From Porphyromonadaceae bacterium (GTDB lineage: Bacteria; Bacteroidota; Bacteroidia; Bacteroidales; Dysgonomonadaceae), in assembly GCA_003517675.1 (NCBI GenBank), contig DPAC01000107.1, positions 43,258 through 51,376 of the forward strand: DNA of 8,119 bases, given 5' to 3'. Of this stretch, positions 1 through 7,000 are shown piece after piece. The notes under the pieces were generated by a model. That model worked only from the letters and a program-made list of their open reading frames with translations, did no database searches and had not been told where the DNA came from. A program made the position numbers and the translations under genes. The first letter of the stretch is position 1, and each line of letters opens with the position of its first letter.

Positions 1-2
1 CC

Positions 3-251
3 TGGGCAAAAGCCGATTTCGATTCCCCGGCAGGGCTCATCAGATCGTCGTGGAAACGCGAAAAAGGGAAGTTAATGTTGGAGGTGACCGTGCCTCCGAA
101 CTGCAGTGCCACGGTATGGTTCCCCGATGAAGCAGGAAAAATAATCACTGAAAATTCCGGCCTGGCCAGGCAGGCAGGTAAAAAGAACGGGTATCTCTTG
201 TTTGACATTCCGGCTGGAAACTACCAATTTTCAAATCAAGGAGCTAACTGA
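3..251 (+). CDS. Glycoside hydrolase C-terminal fragment, probably GH78 alpha-L-rhamnosidase (5' truncated)
   Basis: Frame 3 is open from the window edge to a TGA at 249-251, giving 82 residues of a protein whose start lies outside the window. The fragment begins WAKADFDSPAGLIRSSWK, continues with LMLEVTVPPNCSATVWFP, and ends near DIPAGNYQF. This pattern of SPAGLI-SSW, then a beta strand running into PPN-SATVWFP, then a closing PAGNYQF strand is what I know from the C-terminal beta-sandwich domain of Bacteroidales GH78 alpha-L-rhamnosidases. Those enzymes remove terminal L-rhamnose from pectins, glycoproteins or plant glycosides, usually in the periplasm or at the cell surface. No catalytic residue is in the window, so the activity is inferred from the tail only. 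Other rhamnosidase-like families with a similar C-terminal sandwich are the main alternative. A hairpin directly downstream suggests it ends its transcription unit. Confidence 0.72.
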   Translation, partial: WAKADFDSPAGLIRSSWKREKGKLMLEVTVPPNCSATVWFPDEAGKIITENSGLARQAGKKNGYLLFDIPAGNYQFSNQGAN

Positions 252-533
252 ATCTAAAACCGGTAAATATTGCTTTTTTACCGGTTGATGGCGATTTTTA
301 TCCTTCATTCTTCTCCTTTTCCAGATTCTGTTTCACTCTATTTCAAATTGGACTAAATTCAAATTAAAAACCTTGCCCATCCTCTTTTATTTTTTTTGGG
401 AAATTTGTTTCTGAATGTGATCTGAAATTGCCATATTGCAATCATCCATCTGAATCTGTTTGTATTATCATGTGCGGATGTTTTTACCAAAAATATCGGT
501 TTAATTTTAATGTTGGTTTAACTTTAAAAATGA
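252..533. other. AT-rich intergenic spacer before the fimbrillin-like gene
   Basis: This 282-base spacer has no credible coding frame. Apart from the hairpin at 258-286 it contains short direct repeats: TTCAAATT at 342-349 and 358-365 (16-base period), and GGTTTAA at 498-504 and 515-521 (17-base period). I found no perfect TAnnTTTG box. TAATTTTA (502-509) and TAACTTTA (519-526) match seven of eight positions but lack a convincing TTTG element upstream. The promoter of the lipoprotein gene presumably lies here but cannot be placed with confidence. Confidence 0.5.
258..286 (+). terminator. Perfect 10-bp hairpin after the glycosidase gene
   Basis: AACCGGTAAA (258-267) and TTTACCGGTT (277-286) are perfect inverted copies around a 9-base loop, beginning 7 bases after the glycosidase stop codon. 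A run of Ts occurs inside the loop and right arm (274-279) and another at 295-299, but no T tract directly abuts the stem. The position fits a transcription terminator or an mRNA-end hairpin. The imperfect T tract keeps the confidence moderate. Confidence 0.55.
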
Positions 534-1814
534 ATGCGCTTTATGAAATGGAGATTGTTTTTGTTGATGACCGGAGTTCTTCTCTCCGCTTGTGAGGGGG
601 AAGAGATCGTCCCGGCAGGAGGAAGAAAAGCCATCCGGCTGACAGCTGAGATTGAGGGGATGAGAACGCGTCTTTCCGGTTCCACTTGGGAAAAGGGAGA
701 TGCCATCGGGGTTTATATGAAGCGAACTGGTACTTCGCTCGACTCATCGGCACCAGAGCAGAATGTAAAGTATAGCTACAATGCAGAAACAGGAGCGTTT
801 GAACCAAAGGATGAGAAAGGGACAATCTACTTCCCTTTTACCGGCGACAGGGTTGATTTTATAGGGTACTATCCTTACCGGGATCTGGTAAATGACTTCA
901 CCCTTCCAATCGATCTCTCGATACAATCCAAACAGTCTGCACTTGACCTGATGTACGCCGACAATGTGAAAGATGTGAATGAGGAGCAGGCAAATGTGAG
1001 GATGATCTTTTCCCACAAGCTTTCGAAAATTGTGATACAGGTAAAACATTACCGGGGAATTGAACTGGAGGATCTTTCGGTGATCATCACCTCCGTTCCG
1101 GTTACAGGTTCGTTTGACCTGAAATCGGGAAACCTGACAGTAGATCCTGCAACAAGCGACGTGGCATGCTGCGTAAACAAAGATTGCACGCTGGCTGAAG
1201 CAATCCTGATGCCAGGCACGGATCTCTCGGGAAGTGAGCTTTGGTTTGTCACCGGGGAAGGCTCAGAAGCCTATAAAGTTGATCTTGACACGCTTTTCAC
1301 CACTGGTTCACTGTCACCATCCACGCAATACACATTCGCAGCCACCCTGTTCACCGATGAGGTGAAGGTTGTCACCGACTCAACAGGCGTTATCCCCTGG
1401 AATTCGCTCGATTCTGTCACGTTCACAGCGAATCGTACAACCGACCCTCCCCCGGTGATCAAAGGGTCAAAGAGCGATCCCTACACCGTGGTTCAGGCCA
1501 TCAGCAATCAGGGTAAACAGGATGTCTGGGCCATCGGATACATCGTCGGGGCATTTGACGGCAGCATCAGCAAATTTGTAACCGACACCACCGGGCAGGT
1601 CAGAACGAATGTGGCATTGGCAGACAACCGGGGTGAAACGGAGATTACCCGTATGTTGCCGGTAAACTTTTCCAGTACATCACTGAAAAATGCGCTGAAT
1701 ATATGCGACAATCCTTTAAATATCAACAGGCTGGTAATGATCAGAGGCGACCTTGAAGCATACTATTCGGTCCCCGGCATGAGAAACACAACTGATTATC
1801 TGTTTCTGGAATGA
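534..1814 (+). CDS. Fimbrillin/Mfa-like surface lipoprotein with C-terminal DUF6359-like domain
   Basis: This is a 426-residue exported lipoprotein. The N-terminus is basic, then hydrophobic, and ends in the lipobox LSAC with the acylated Cys at residue 20. An in-frame ATG at 543 (residue 4) is an equally good start. Residues about 33-280 resemble Bacteroidales fimbrillin-family (Mfa-like) proteins: a TRLSGSTWEKGDAIGVYM opening (45-62), then IYFPFTGDRVDFIGYYPY, a DLMYAD segment and an FSHKLSKIVIQV strand. Family members are type V pilus subunits or related surface lipoproteins in adhesion and biofilm. After a proline-bearing linker (about 302-310), residues 311-426 start with GSKSDPYTVVQAI and contain WAIGYIVGAFDG, a DNPLNINRLVMIRGDLEAYY stretch and VPGMRNTTDY. 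This matches my memory of DUF6359, thought to be OB-fold-like. Three cysteines cluster at 212, 213 and 218 (ACCVNKDC), which seems unusual for this family. The gene stands alone between two hairpins, with no neighbouring pilus-assembly genes, so a free surface lipoprotein is as likely as a pilin. Confidence 0.82.
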   Translation: MRFMKWRLFLLMTGVLLSACEGEEIVPAGGRKAIRLTAEIEGMRTRLSGSTWEKGDAIGVYMKRTGTSLDSSAPEQNVKYSYNAETGAFEPKDEKGTIYFPFTGDRVDFIGYYPYRDLVNDFTLPIDLSIQSKQSALDLMYADNVKDVNEEQANVRMIFSHKLSKIVIQVKHYRGIELEDLSVIITSVPVTGSFDLKSGNLTVDPATSDVACCVNKDCTLAEAILMPGTDLSGSELWFVTGEGSEAYKVDLDTLFTTGSLSPSTQYTFAATLFTDEVKVVTDSTGVIPWNSLDSVTFTANRTTDPPPVIKGSKSDPYTVVQAISNQGKQDVWAIGYIVGAFDGSISKFVTDTTGQVRTNVALADNRGETEITRMLPVNFSSTSLKNALNICDNPLNINRLVMIRGDLEAYYSVPGMRNTTDYLFLE

Positions 1815-1844
1815 GGTAAAAAGGTGCCTGTAACAATGGAACAA

Positions 1845-1873
1845 AGGGCCCGGGAAACAGGGCCCTCCTTTTT
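1845..1873. terminator. GC-rich terminator between convergent genes
   Basis: AGGGCCC (1845-1851) and GGGCCCT (1860-1866) form a perfect 7-bp stem with an 8-base loop, followed by CC and five Ts (1869-1873). It begins about 30 bases after the lipoprotein stop and ends 4 bases before the stop end of the minus-strand esterase gene. This is a classic intrinsic terminator for the plus-strand gene. Read on the minus strand the stem is followed by TTTG, so it may also work, more weakly, for the esterase gene. Confidence 0.82.
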
Positions 1874-1876
1874 GCA

Positions 1877-2575
1877 TCACTCCCCTTTCCACATCAGCAG
1901 GGCACGTGCGATAGCCTTCTCCACCAGCGGAGCCATGATCGCGTATCCTTCCCTGTTGGGATGAACCCCGTCATCGGAGAGCGCTGCAGGCAGTCCGTTG
2001 CGCTCATCTGCCATCGCTGAGAAATAATCACAATAGACCGCACCCACTCTCGACGCATAAGCCTGAATCCGCCTGTTTAGCTCCACCACCTTCTCGGCCG
2101 GTTCTTGCCCCGGACGCCAGGGGAAATCGTAAGCCGGAAGAACCGAACAGAGTACCACCTGAATACCATTGACCTGTGCCAGCTCCGTCATGGAGTGAAG
2201 GTTATCCTCTATCATCTCCAGGGTAGAGGGCCCTGTGTTGCCGGCAATATCGTTGATGCCGGCCAGGATCACCACCACCTTGGGACGCAGGTGGATCACA
2301 TCCTGACGAAAACGGATCAGCATCTGTGGGGTGGTCTGTCCGCCTATTCCCCGGTTGATATAGGGTTTTCCGGCAAAAAACTCCGGCATTTGTGTGATCC
2401 ATCCCTCTGTGATGGAGTTTCCCATGAATACGACCCTGTCGTCACACGTTCTGGCAGGGCCCAGTTTTTCGTTTTCCTCTCTGAAACGATTTAAATTGGC
2501 CCAATCCTGAGCCTGGGCGATCATTGTCCAACACATCATCATGACAAGCAAAAGCAACCGTTCTTTTCTATTCAT
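1877..2575 (-). CDS. Secreted SGNH/GDSL-family hydrolase (acylhydrolase/esterase)
   Basis: This 232-residue protein is a complete single-domain SGNH hydrolase. Residues 1-22 form a signal peptide with probable cleavage after AQA (22/23), so the enzyme is periplasmic or secreted. All four family blocks are present. Block I is MGNSITEGW with nucleophile Ser54. Block II is NRGIGGQTT with oxyanion Gly78. Block III is LAGINDIAGN with Asn108. Block V is SDDGVHPNREGY with Asp202 and His205. These are the expected Ser-His-Asp triad and oxyanion-hole residues of lysophospholipase L1-like esterases, and the length is normal for the family. The GNSIT form of block I is common in Bacteroidales enzymes that act on acylated carbohydrates. 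A role removing acetyl groups from glycans would fit the nearby rhamnosidase fragment, but that is inference and the substrate is unknown. It is monocistronic here, convergent with the lipoprotein gene and divergent from the efflux operon. Confidence 0.9.
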   Translation of the reverse strand: MNRKERLLLLVMMMCWTMIAQAQDWANLNRFREENEKLGPARTCDDRVVFMGNSITEGWITQMPEFFAGKPYINRGIGGQTTPQMLIRFRQDVIHLRPKVVVILAGINDIAGNTGPSTLEMIEDNLHSMTELAQVNGIQVVLCSVLPAYDFPWRPGQEPAEKVVELNRRIQAYASRVGAVYCDYFSAMADERNGLPAALSDDGVHPNREGYAIMAPLVEKAIARALLMWKGE

Positions 2576-2630
2576 TTTTTTCGGATATTATAATGGGTAT
2601 ATTCCAATGATTGTTCTTTTTATTCAACGC

Positions 2631-2655
2631 AATTGACCGAAATCAACGGTCAATT
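2631..2655. repeat. Perfect 9-bp inverted repeat, possible operator
   Basis: AATTGACCG (2631-2639) and CGGTCAATT (2647-2655) are perfect inverted copies separated by 7 bases. The right arm lies inside the first copy of the 18-base direct repeat. The symmetry and 16-base centre-to-centre spacing of the arms suit a dimeric DNA-binding protein. An RNA hairpin in an esterase leader transcript is the alternative. No T tract follows on either strand, so a terminator is unlikely. Confidence 0.5.
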
Positions 2656-2775
2656 TATGGACAGGATGTTTAGGATTGTCTTCTGCAGATTTCGAAAAAT
2701 CATTCTTGAGCTGTTTAAGCATCACAATTAACTGAAATCAAGGGTCAAATTATTGAAAATCAACGGTCAATTTAT
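2641..2775. repeat. Three direct copies of an 18-base repeat
   Basis: Copies lie at 2641-2658 (AATCAACGGTCAATTTAT), 2736-2753 (AATCAAGGGTCAAATTAT) and 2758-2775 (identical to the first). Copy 2 differs at two positions, so the consensus is AATCAASGGTCAAWTTAT. Each copy contains two TCAA half-motifs seven bases apart. Start-to-start spacings are 95 and 22 bases, close to nine and two helical turns, so a bound protein could sit on roughly the same DNA face at all three. The function is unknown. Regulator binding sites are my preferred reading, with a repeated element or leader RNA structure as alternatives. Confidence 0.7.
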
Positions 2776-2827
2776 GACAAAAGTCCCTTTTCCGGGTACT
2801 CTTCAGCAGACTCATACGATGAAACGT

Positions 2828-2835
2828 CAAAATTA
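2828..2835 (-). promoter_or_regulatory. Candidate minus-strand -7 box (TAATTTTG)
   Basis: Read on the minus strand this is TAATTTTG, a perfect match to the Bacteroidota -7 consensus TAnnTTTG, facing the esterase gene. No TTTG element is visible at the usual distance upstream. If used, it would give a leader of roughly 245 bases that contains all three 18-base repeats and the inverted repeat. An eight-base degenerate motif in AT-rich DNA can occur by chance. Confidence 0.25.
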
Positions 2836-2879
2836 GTTATTTAAACCTTTCCTCCCACCTTGTTCATCGATTATTTTGG

Positions 2880-2893
2880 TCGATATGTCGATA
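2880..2893. repeat. TCGATA direct repeat upstream of efflux operon
   Basis: TCGATA occurs at 2880-2885 and 2888-2893, an eight-base period, with a related TCGAT at 2867-2871 inside the palindrome ATCGAT. The pair lies 36 bases upstream of the nearest candidate -7 box, a position suited to an activator or repressor site. The evidence is only the repetition and location. Confidence 0.3.
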
Positions 2894-2929
2894 ACTTGCC
2901 CTAAAAAAACTAAAATGGATACCACGGAG

Positions 2930-2961
2930 TACCTTTGGTAGCGCCAAAATCGGTAAATTTG
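2930..2961 (+). promoter_or_regulatory. Candidate promoter(s) of the RND efflux operon
   Basis: Two perfect TAnnTTTG boxes, the Bacteroidota -7 consensus, point at the operon: TACCTTTG (2930-2937) and TAAATTTG (2954-2961). The TTTG of the first lies 16 bases upstream of the second and could serve as its -33 element, although that spacing is a little shorter than usual. The first box has no TTTG at the expected distance upstream. Use of the second would give a very short leader of about 14 bases. TTTGG (2934-2938) and CCAAA (2944-2948) form a small inverted repeat between the boxes. Confidence 0.5.
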
Positions 2962-2981
2962 AAAAAAATTCATTCACCGAC

Positions 2982-4079
2982 ATGACGAAAAAGAGCAAAA
3001 TTATTGTTTTTGGCTCCATTGCAATATTGATACTGGGGATGGCTTTCTTTCCGGCAATCAGACGTTTGTTTGCCTCATCGGATCAACCTGAGGTTCCCAT
3101 ACAGGGAAGCGAAGCAAGCAGGCGTGAACTGCCCGTCAGCGCCACCATCCTGACACCGCAAACGTTGAACAACATGTTTCGAATCACGGGAGTGCTGCTC
3201 CCCGATGAAGAAGTGGACCTCACGTTTGAGTCGCCGGGAAAGATCACGCACATTTACTTCCGTGAAGGAACCTTCGTAGAAGAGGGGACCCTGCTGGCCA
3301 AAGTAAACGATGAACCGTTGCAGGCTGAGCTGAAAAAGCTCGAAGCACAGCTGCCGCTGGCCGAGGATCGGCTTTACCGGCAGCAGACCCTGTTGGAGAA
3401 GGATGCCATCAGCCAGGAGACCTATCAGTCGGTATTTACCCAGCTGGAGACACTGAAAGCAGACATTGAACTGGTGAAGGCGCGCATCCGGCAAACAGAG
3501 CTGCGTGCTCCCTTCAGCGGCATCATCGGTCTGCGCCAGGTAAGTGAAGGGGCTTATGCATCACCCAACGTAGTGGTCACCACCTTAACAAAGATATCGC
3601 CGCTCAAGATTGAATTCTCCATCACCCAGAATTTTGTCAATCTGATCAGACCGGGTACCGAGATTGAATTCACCGTGGAGAACGATCTGGAAGTGTACAA
3701 TGCCTCGGTTTACGCGGTGGAGCCGCGCCTCGATGAGCAGACATTCAGCCTGTTTGCGCGGGCACGTTACGAGAATGCCGACGGGAAAATCAAACCCGGG
3801 CAGTCGGCCAGCATCCGGATCAAACTGGATCAGATCGACAACGCCATTGTGATTCCCAGCATTGCCACGGTCAAGGAGATGGGACGGGATATCGTTTACG
3901 TCTATGAGGGCGGAAAGGCGAAAGAGGTAGAGATCATGACCGGCATGCGCACAGCCTCCTCGGTGGAGGTTGTCAGCGGCCTTGCGGCGGGCGACACCCT
4001 GTTGACCACCGGAGTGATGCAGCTCCGCACCGGCATGCCGGTAAGAATTGACCGTATGGTTCCTAACACTGCAGAGTAA
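2982..4079 (+). CDS. RND efflux periplasmic adaptor subunit (membrane fusion protein)
   Basis: This 365-residue protein is a membrane-fusion/adaptor subunit of the HlyD/AcrA type, bridging the inner-membrane permease to the outer-membrane channel. A short basic start is followed by one hydrophobic anchor (about 7-25) without a lipobox, so it is probably held by an uncleaved N-terminal helix. The first lipoyl half is at about 78-112 (ESPGKITHIYFREGTFVEEG then LLAKVND). A charged alpha-helical hairpin spans roughly 113-172. The second lipoyl half follows with LRAPFSGIIG (174-183). A beta-barrel (about 205-285, with KPGQSASIRI) and a membrane-proximal domain (from about 290, VIPSIATV, to the end) complete the usual order. 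The start codon directly precedes the anchor and no better upstream start exists. Little Shine-Dalgarno signal is seen, as expected for the phylum. The permease gene starts 5 bases downstream, implying coupled expression. The substrate cannot be inferred. Confidence 0.94.
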   Translation: MTKKSKIIVFGSIAILILGMAFFPAIRRLFASSDQPEVPIQGSEASRRELPVSATILTPQTLNNMFRITGVLLPDEEVDLTFESPGKITHIYFREGTFVEEGTLLAKVNDEPLQAELKKLEAQLPLAEDRLYRQQTLLEKDAISQETYQSVFTQLETLKADIELVKARIRQTELRAPFSGIIGLRQVSEGAYASPNVVVTTLTKISPLKIEFSITQNFVNLIRPGTEIEFTVENDLEVYNASVYAVEPRLDEQTFSLFARARYENADGKIKPGQSASIRIKLDQIDNAIVIPSIATVKEMGRDIVYVYEGGKAKEVEIMTGMRTASSVEVVSGLAAGDTLLTTGVMQLRTGMPVRIDRMVPNTAE

Positions 4080-4084
4080 ATCGT

Positions 4085-7000
4085 ATGAATTTTTCCGAAC
4101 TCAGCATCAGACGACCGGTATTGGCCACGGTGATGGTATTGATTATCCTCATCTTCGGCGCCATCGGATACACAAACCTGGCGGTACGGGAGTACCCTAA
4201 TGTGGACAACCCCATCATCACGGTACGGGTATCCTACCCCGGTGCCAACGCGGAGGTGATCGAGAACCAGATCACCGAGCCGCTCGAACAGAACATCAAC
4301 GGCATCCCCGGCATCCGTTCACTCAGGAGCCAGAGCAGCCAGGGAAGCTCCCGCATCACCGTCGAGTTTGAACTGGACGTCGACCTGGAGAGGGCGGCAA
4401 ACGATGTGAGGGACAAGGTATCCATTGCCCAGCGCTATCTGCCGCGCGATGCCGATCCGCCCATCGTCTCAAAGGCCGATGCCGACTCCGATCCCATCAT
4501 GCAGATCACCGTGCAAAGCCCTACCCGATCACTGCTGGAGCTTTCCGAGATTGCCGACCTCACCGTGAAGGAGCGGCTACAGACCATCTCCGACGTGAGT
4601 GCGGTGGAGATATGGGGAGAGTACCGCTATGCGATGCGCCTCTGGCTCGATCCCATCCGAATGGCAGCCTACAACATCACCCCCATGGATATCAAAAATG
4701 CCCTCGACAGGGAGAATGTGGAGCTCCCTGCCGGCAGCATCGAAGGAGACCAGATCGCCCAGTCGATCCGCACCATGGGCCTGATGCAAACCCCCGAAGA
4801 GTTCAACAACCTGATCCTCATCGAGGATGACTTCCGCATCGTCCGTTTCCGGGATGTGGGTTATGCAGAGCTGGACGCTGCCAACCGGCAGAACATCTTC
4901 CGCAGAAATGGCGTCCCGATGGTCAGTTGTGTGATCATCCCCCAGCCCGGCGCCAACCATGTCAACATCGCCGACGAGGTGCGGCTGCGTATGGAGCAGA
5001 TGAAAAAAGACCTCCCGGAAGATGTGACCCTGGATGTGGCGTTCGACAACACCCAGTTCATCCGGGCATCCATTACCGAAGTACAGTCCACCTTGATTAT
5101 CGCCTTTATCCTGGTCGTCCTCATCATCTTCGCCTTCCTGCGAAACTGGCGGGTCACCCTCATCCCGGTAGTGGCCATTCCGATATCGCTCATCGGCATT
5201 TTCTTTGTGATGTATCTCGTCGGATTTTCCATCAACGTGTTGTCGATGCTCGCCGTGGTGCTCGCTGTAGGCCTTGTGGTGGACGATTCCATTGTGGTGA
5301 CCGAAAATATCTTCCATAAGATAGAGGATGGAATGGATCCGGAAGAGGCTGCTATCGCCGGATCAAAAGAGATTTTCTTCGCCGTGATCTCCAGCACCAT
5401 CACCCTGGTGGCCATCTTCATCCCGATCGTTTTTCTGGAAGGGATGACGGGAAGGCTTTTCCGTGAATTCAGCATCGTACTGGCAGGGACAGTACTCATC
5501 TCCGCCTTTGTGGCACTATCCTTCGTGCCCATGCTCTCGTCCAGGTTACTAAGCCGGGAAAGAAAGAAAAGCAGGTTTTACGACAAGACAGAGGTTTTCT
5601 TCAACGGGATGAACCGGTTCTACGAAACGACGCTACGCAGCTTCTTCCGCCGCAAATGGCTTGTCTTTCCCATCCTGATTCTTGCTGCCGCTCTGATTGT
5701 CCTCTTCTGGAATATCATCCCCGCGGAGATGGCTCCACTGGAAGACCGGTCTCAGATTACAATCCGTACCACGCCTCCCGAAGGAGCCACTTACGAGTTC
5801 ATCAGGGACTATACCGACCGCATTGCGGCCATTGCCGACTCCATTGTCCCGGAAAGAGAATCGAACATTGTATTTACCCGTACCGGCTTCGGCATGGTCC
5901 GTATCATATTACCCGATATAAGTGAACGGGAACGAAGCCAGATGGAGATTGCAGACGAGCTGGCACGAGGCGTGCGAAACGAAACGGCAGCCCGTTCCTT
6001 TGTGCAGCAGCAGGCAACTTTCGGGGGCCGCAGGGCGGGCATGCCCATTCAGTATGTGCTGCAGGCGCCCAATATCGAAAAACTCCAGGAGTTTATCCCT
6101 CCCTTCATGGAAAGGGTGAACCAGAGTCCTTATTTCCAAATGTCCGACGTGGATCTGAAATTTACGAAACCCGAAGCACAGATCCTCATCGATCGCGATA
6201 AGGCGGCAATGCTGGGCGTGAGCACCCGCGATATCGGCCAGACACTGCAGTACGCCCTGAGCGGACAACGCATGGGTTACTTTTACATGAACGGAAAGCA
6301 ATATGAGATTCTGGGAGAGATCAACCGGCAGCAGCGTAACACACCGGTGGATCTGAAGACAATCTATATCAAAAATAACAACGGACAGATGATTCAGATG
6401 GACAACCTGGTCAAGCTGGAAGAATCGGTTGCCCCACCCCAGCTCTACCGGTATAACCGCTTCAACTCGGCCACCATCTCGGCGGGACTGGCACCGGGTT
6501 ATTCGCTGGGAGAGGGGCTGGAAGAGATGGACCGCATCGCAGCCGACGTGCTGGACGACAGCTTCAGAACCGCGCTGGAAGGTGAGTCGAGAAACTTCAG
6601 GGAGAGCTCATCCAGCCTGCTCTTCGCCTTTGGACTGGCCATCCTGCTGATTTTCCTGGTGATGGCCGCTCAGTTCGAAAGCTTCAAAGACCCGTTTGTC
6701 ATCATGTTCTCCGTGCCGATGGCACTCTTCGGAGCACTGCTGTTCATGTGGCTCTCCGGCGTAACAATGAACATCTACAGCCAGATCGGCATCATCATGC
6801 TGATCGGCCTGGTAGCCAAAAACGGGATTCTGATCGTGGAGTTCGCCAACCAGCGTCAACAGGCAGGGCTCAGCAAGTACAATGCCATCATCGAAGCATC
6901 GGTGCTGCGTCTGCGTCCCATCCTGATGACCAGCATTTCCACCATGCTGGGCTTGCTGCCGCTGATGTTTGCCACTGGCGAAGGTGCCAATGGCCGCATC

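Larger units (their letters stand above)
2576..2981. other. Divergent intergenic region with repeats and promoter candidates
   Basis: This 406-base region separates the minus-strand esterase gene from the plus-strand efflux operon and encodes no credible protein. It holds an inverted repeat at 2631-2655, three copies of an 18-base repeat between 2641 and 2775, a TCGATA pair at 2880-2893, and TAnnTTTG-type boxes on both strands. Such density of short repeated motifs is much greater than in the 252-533 spacer. The region must carry the control sequences for one or both flanking units. Confidence 0.7.

Noticed and set aside
502..526. Near-match -7 boxes TAATTTTA and TAACTTTA before the lipoprotein start
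   Set aside because: Each misses the final G of TAnnTTTG, neither has a convincing upstream TTTG, and the second would start transcription almost on the start codon. Such matches are common by chance in AT-rich DNA.
541..1049. Minus-strand frames of 94 and 101 codons opposite the lipoprotein gene
   Set aside because: They overlap a gene with a clear lipobox and recognisable domains, and their products show no recognisable motif.
2105..2494. 129-codon plus-strand frame opposite the SGNH hydrolase
   Set aside because: The minus strand encodes all four SGNH blocks in order, so this frame is a shadow.
2576..2981. Insertion sequence remnant or CRISPR-like array suggested by the repeats
   Set aside because: There is no transposase fragment, target-site duplication or terminal inverted repeat pair. 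The copies are only 18 bases with unequal spacing (95 and 22), unlike CRISPR repeats with regular spacers.
3075..3494. 139-codon minus-strand open frame opposite the adaptor gene
   Set aside because: It lies fully inside the well-supported adaptor coding region with no independent evidence of coding.
4577..5532. Long minus-strand open frames of 246 and 223 codons opposite the RND permease gene
   Set aside because: They overlap each other and lie wholly antisense to a clearly conserved permease. Their products are low-complexity (His/Asp/Gly-rich or Ser/Thr/Met-rich) with no signal, domain or start context, as expected from codon bias of the sense gene.
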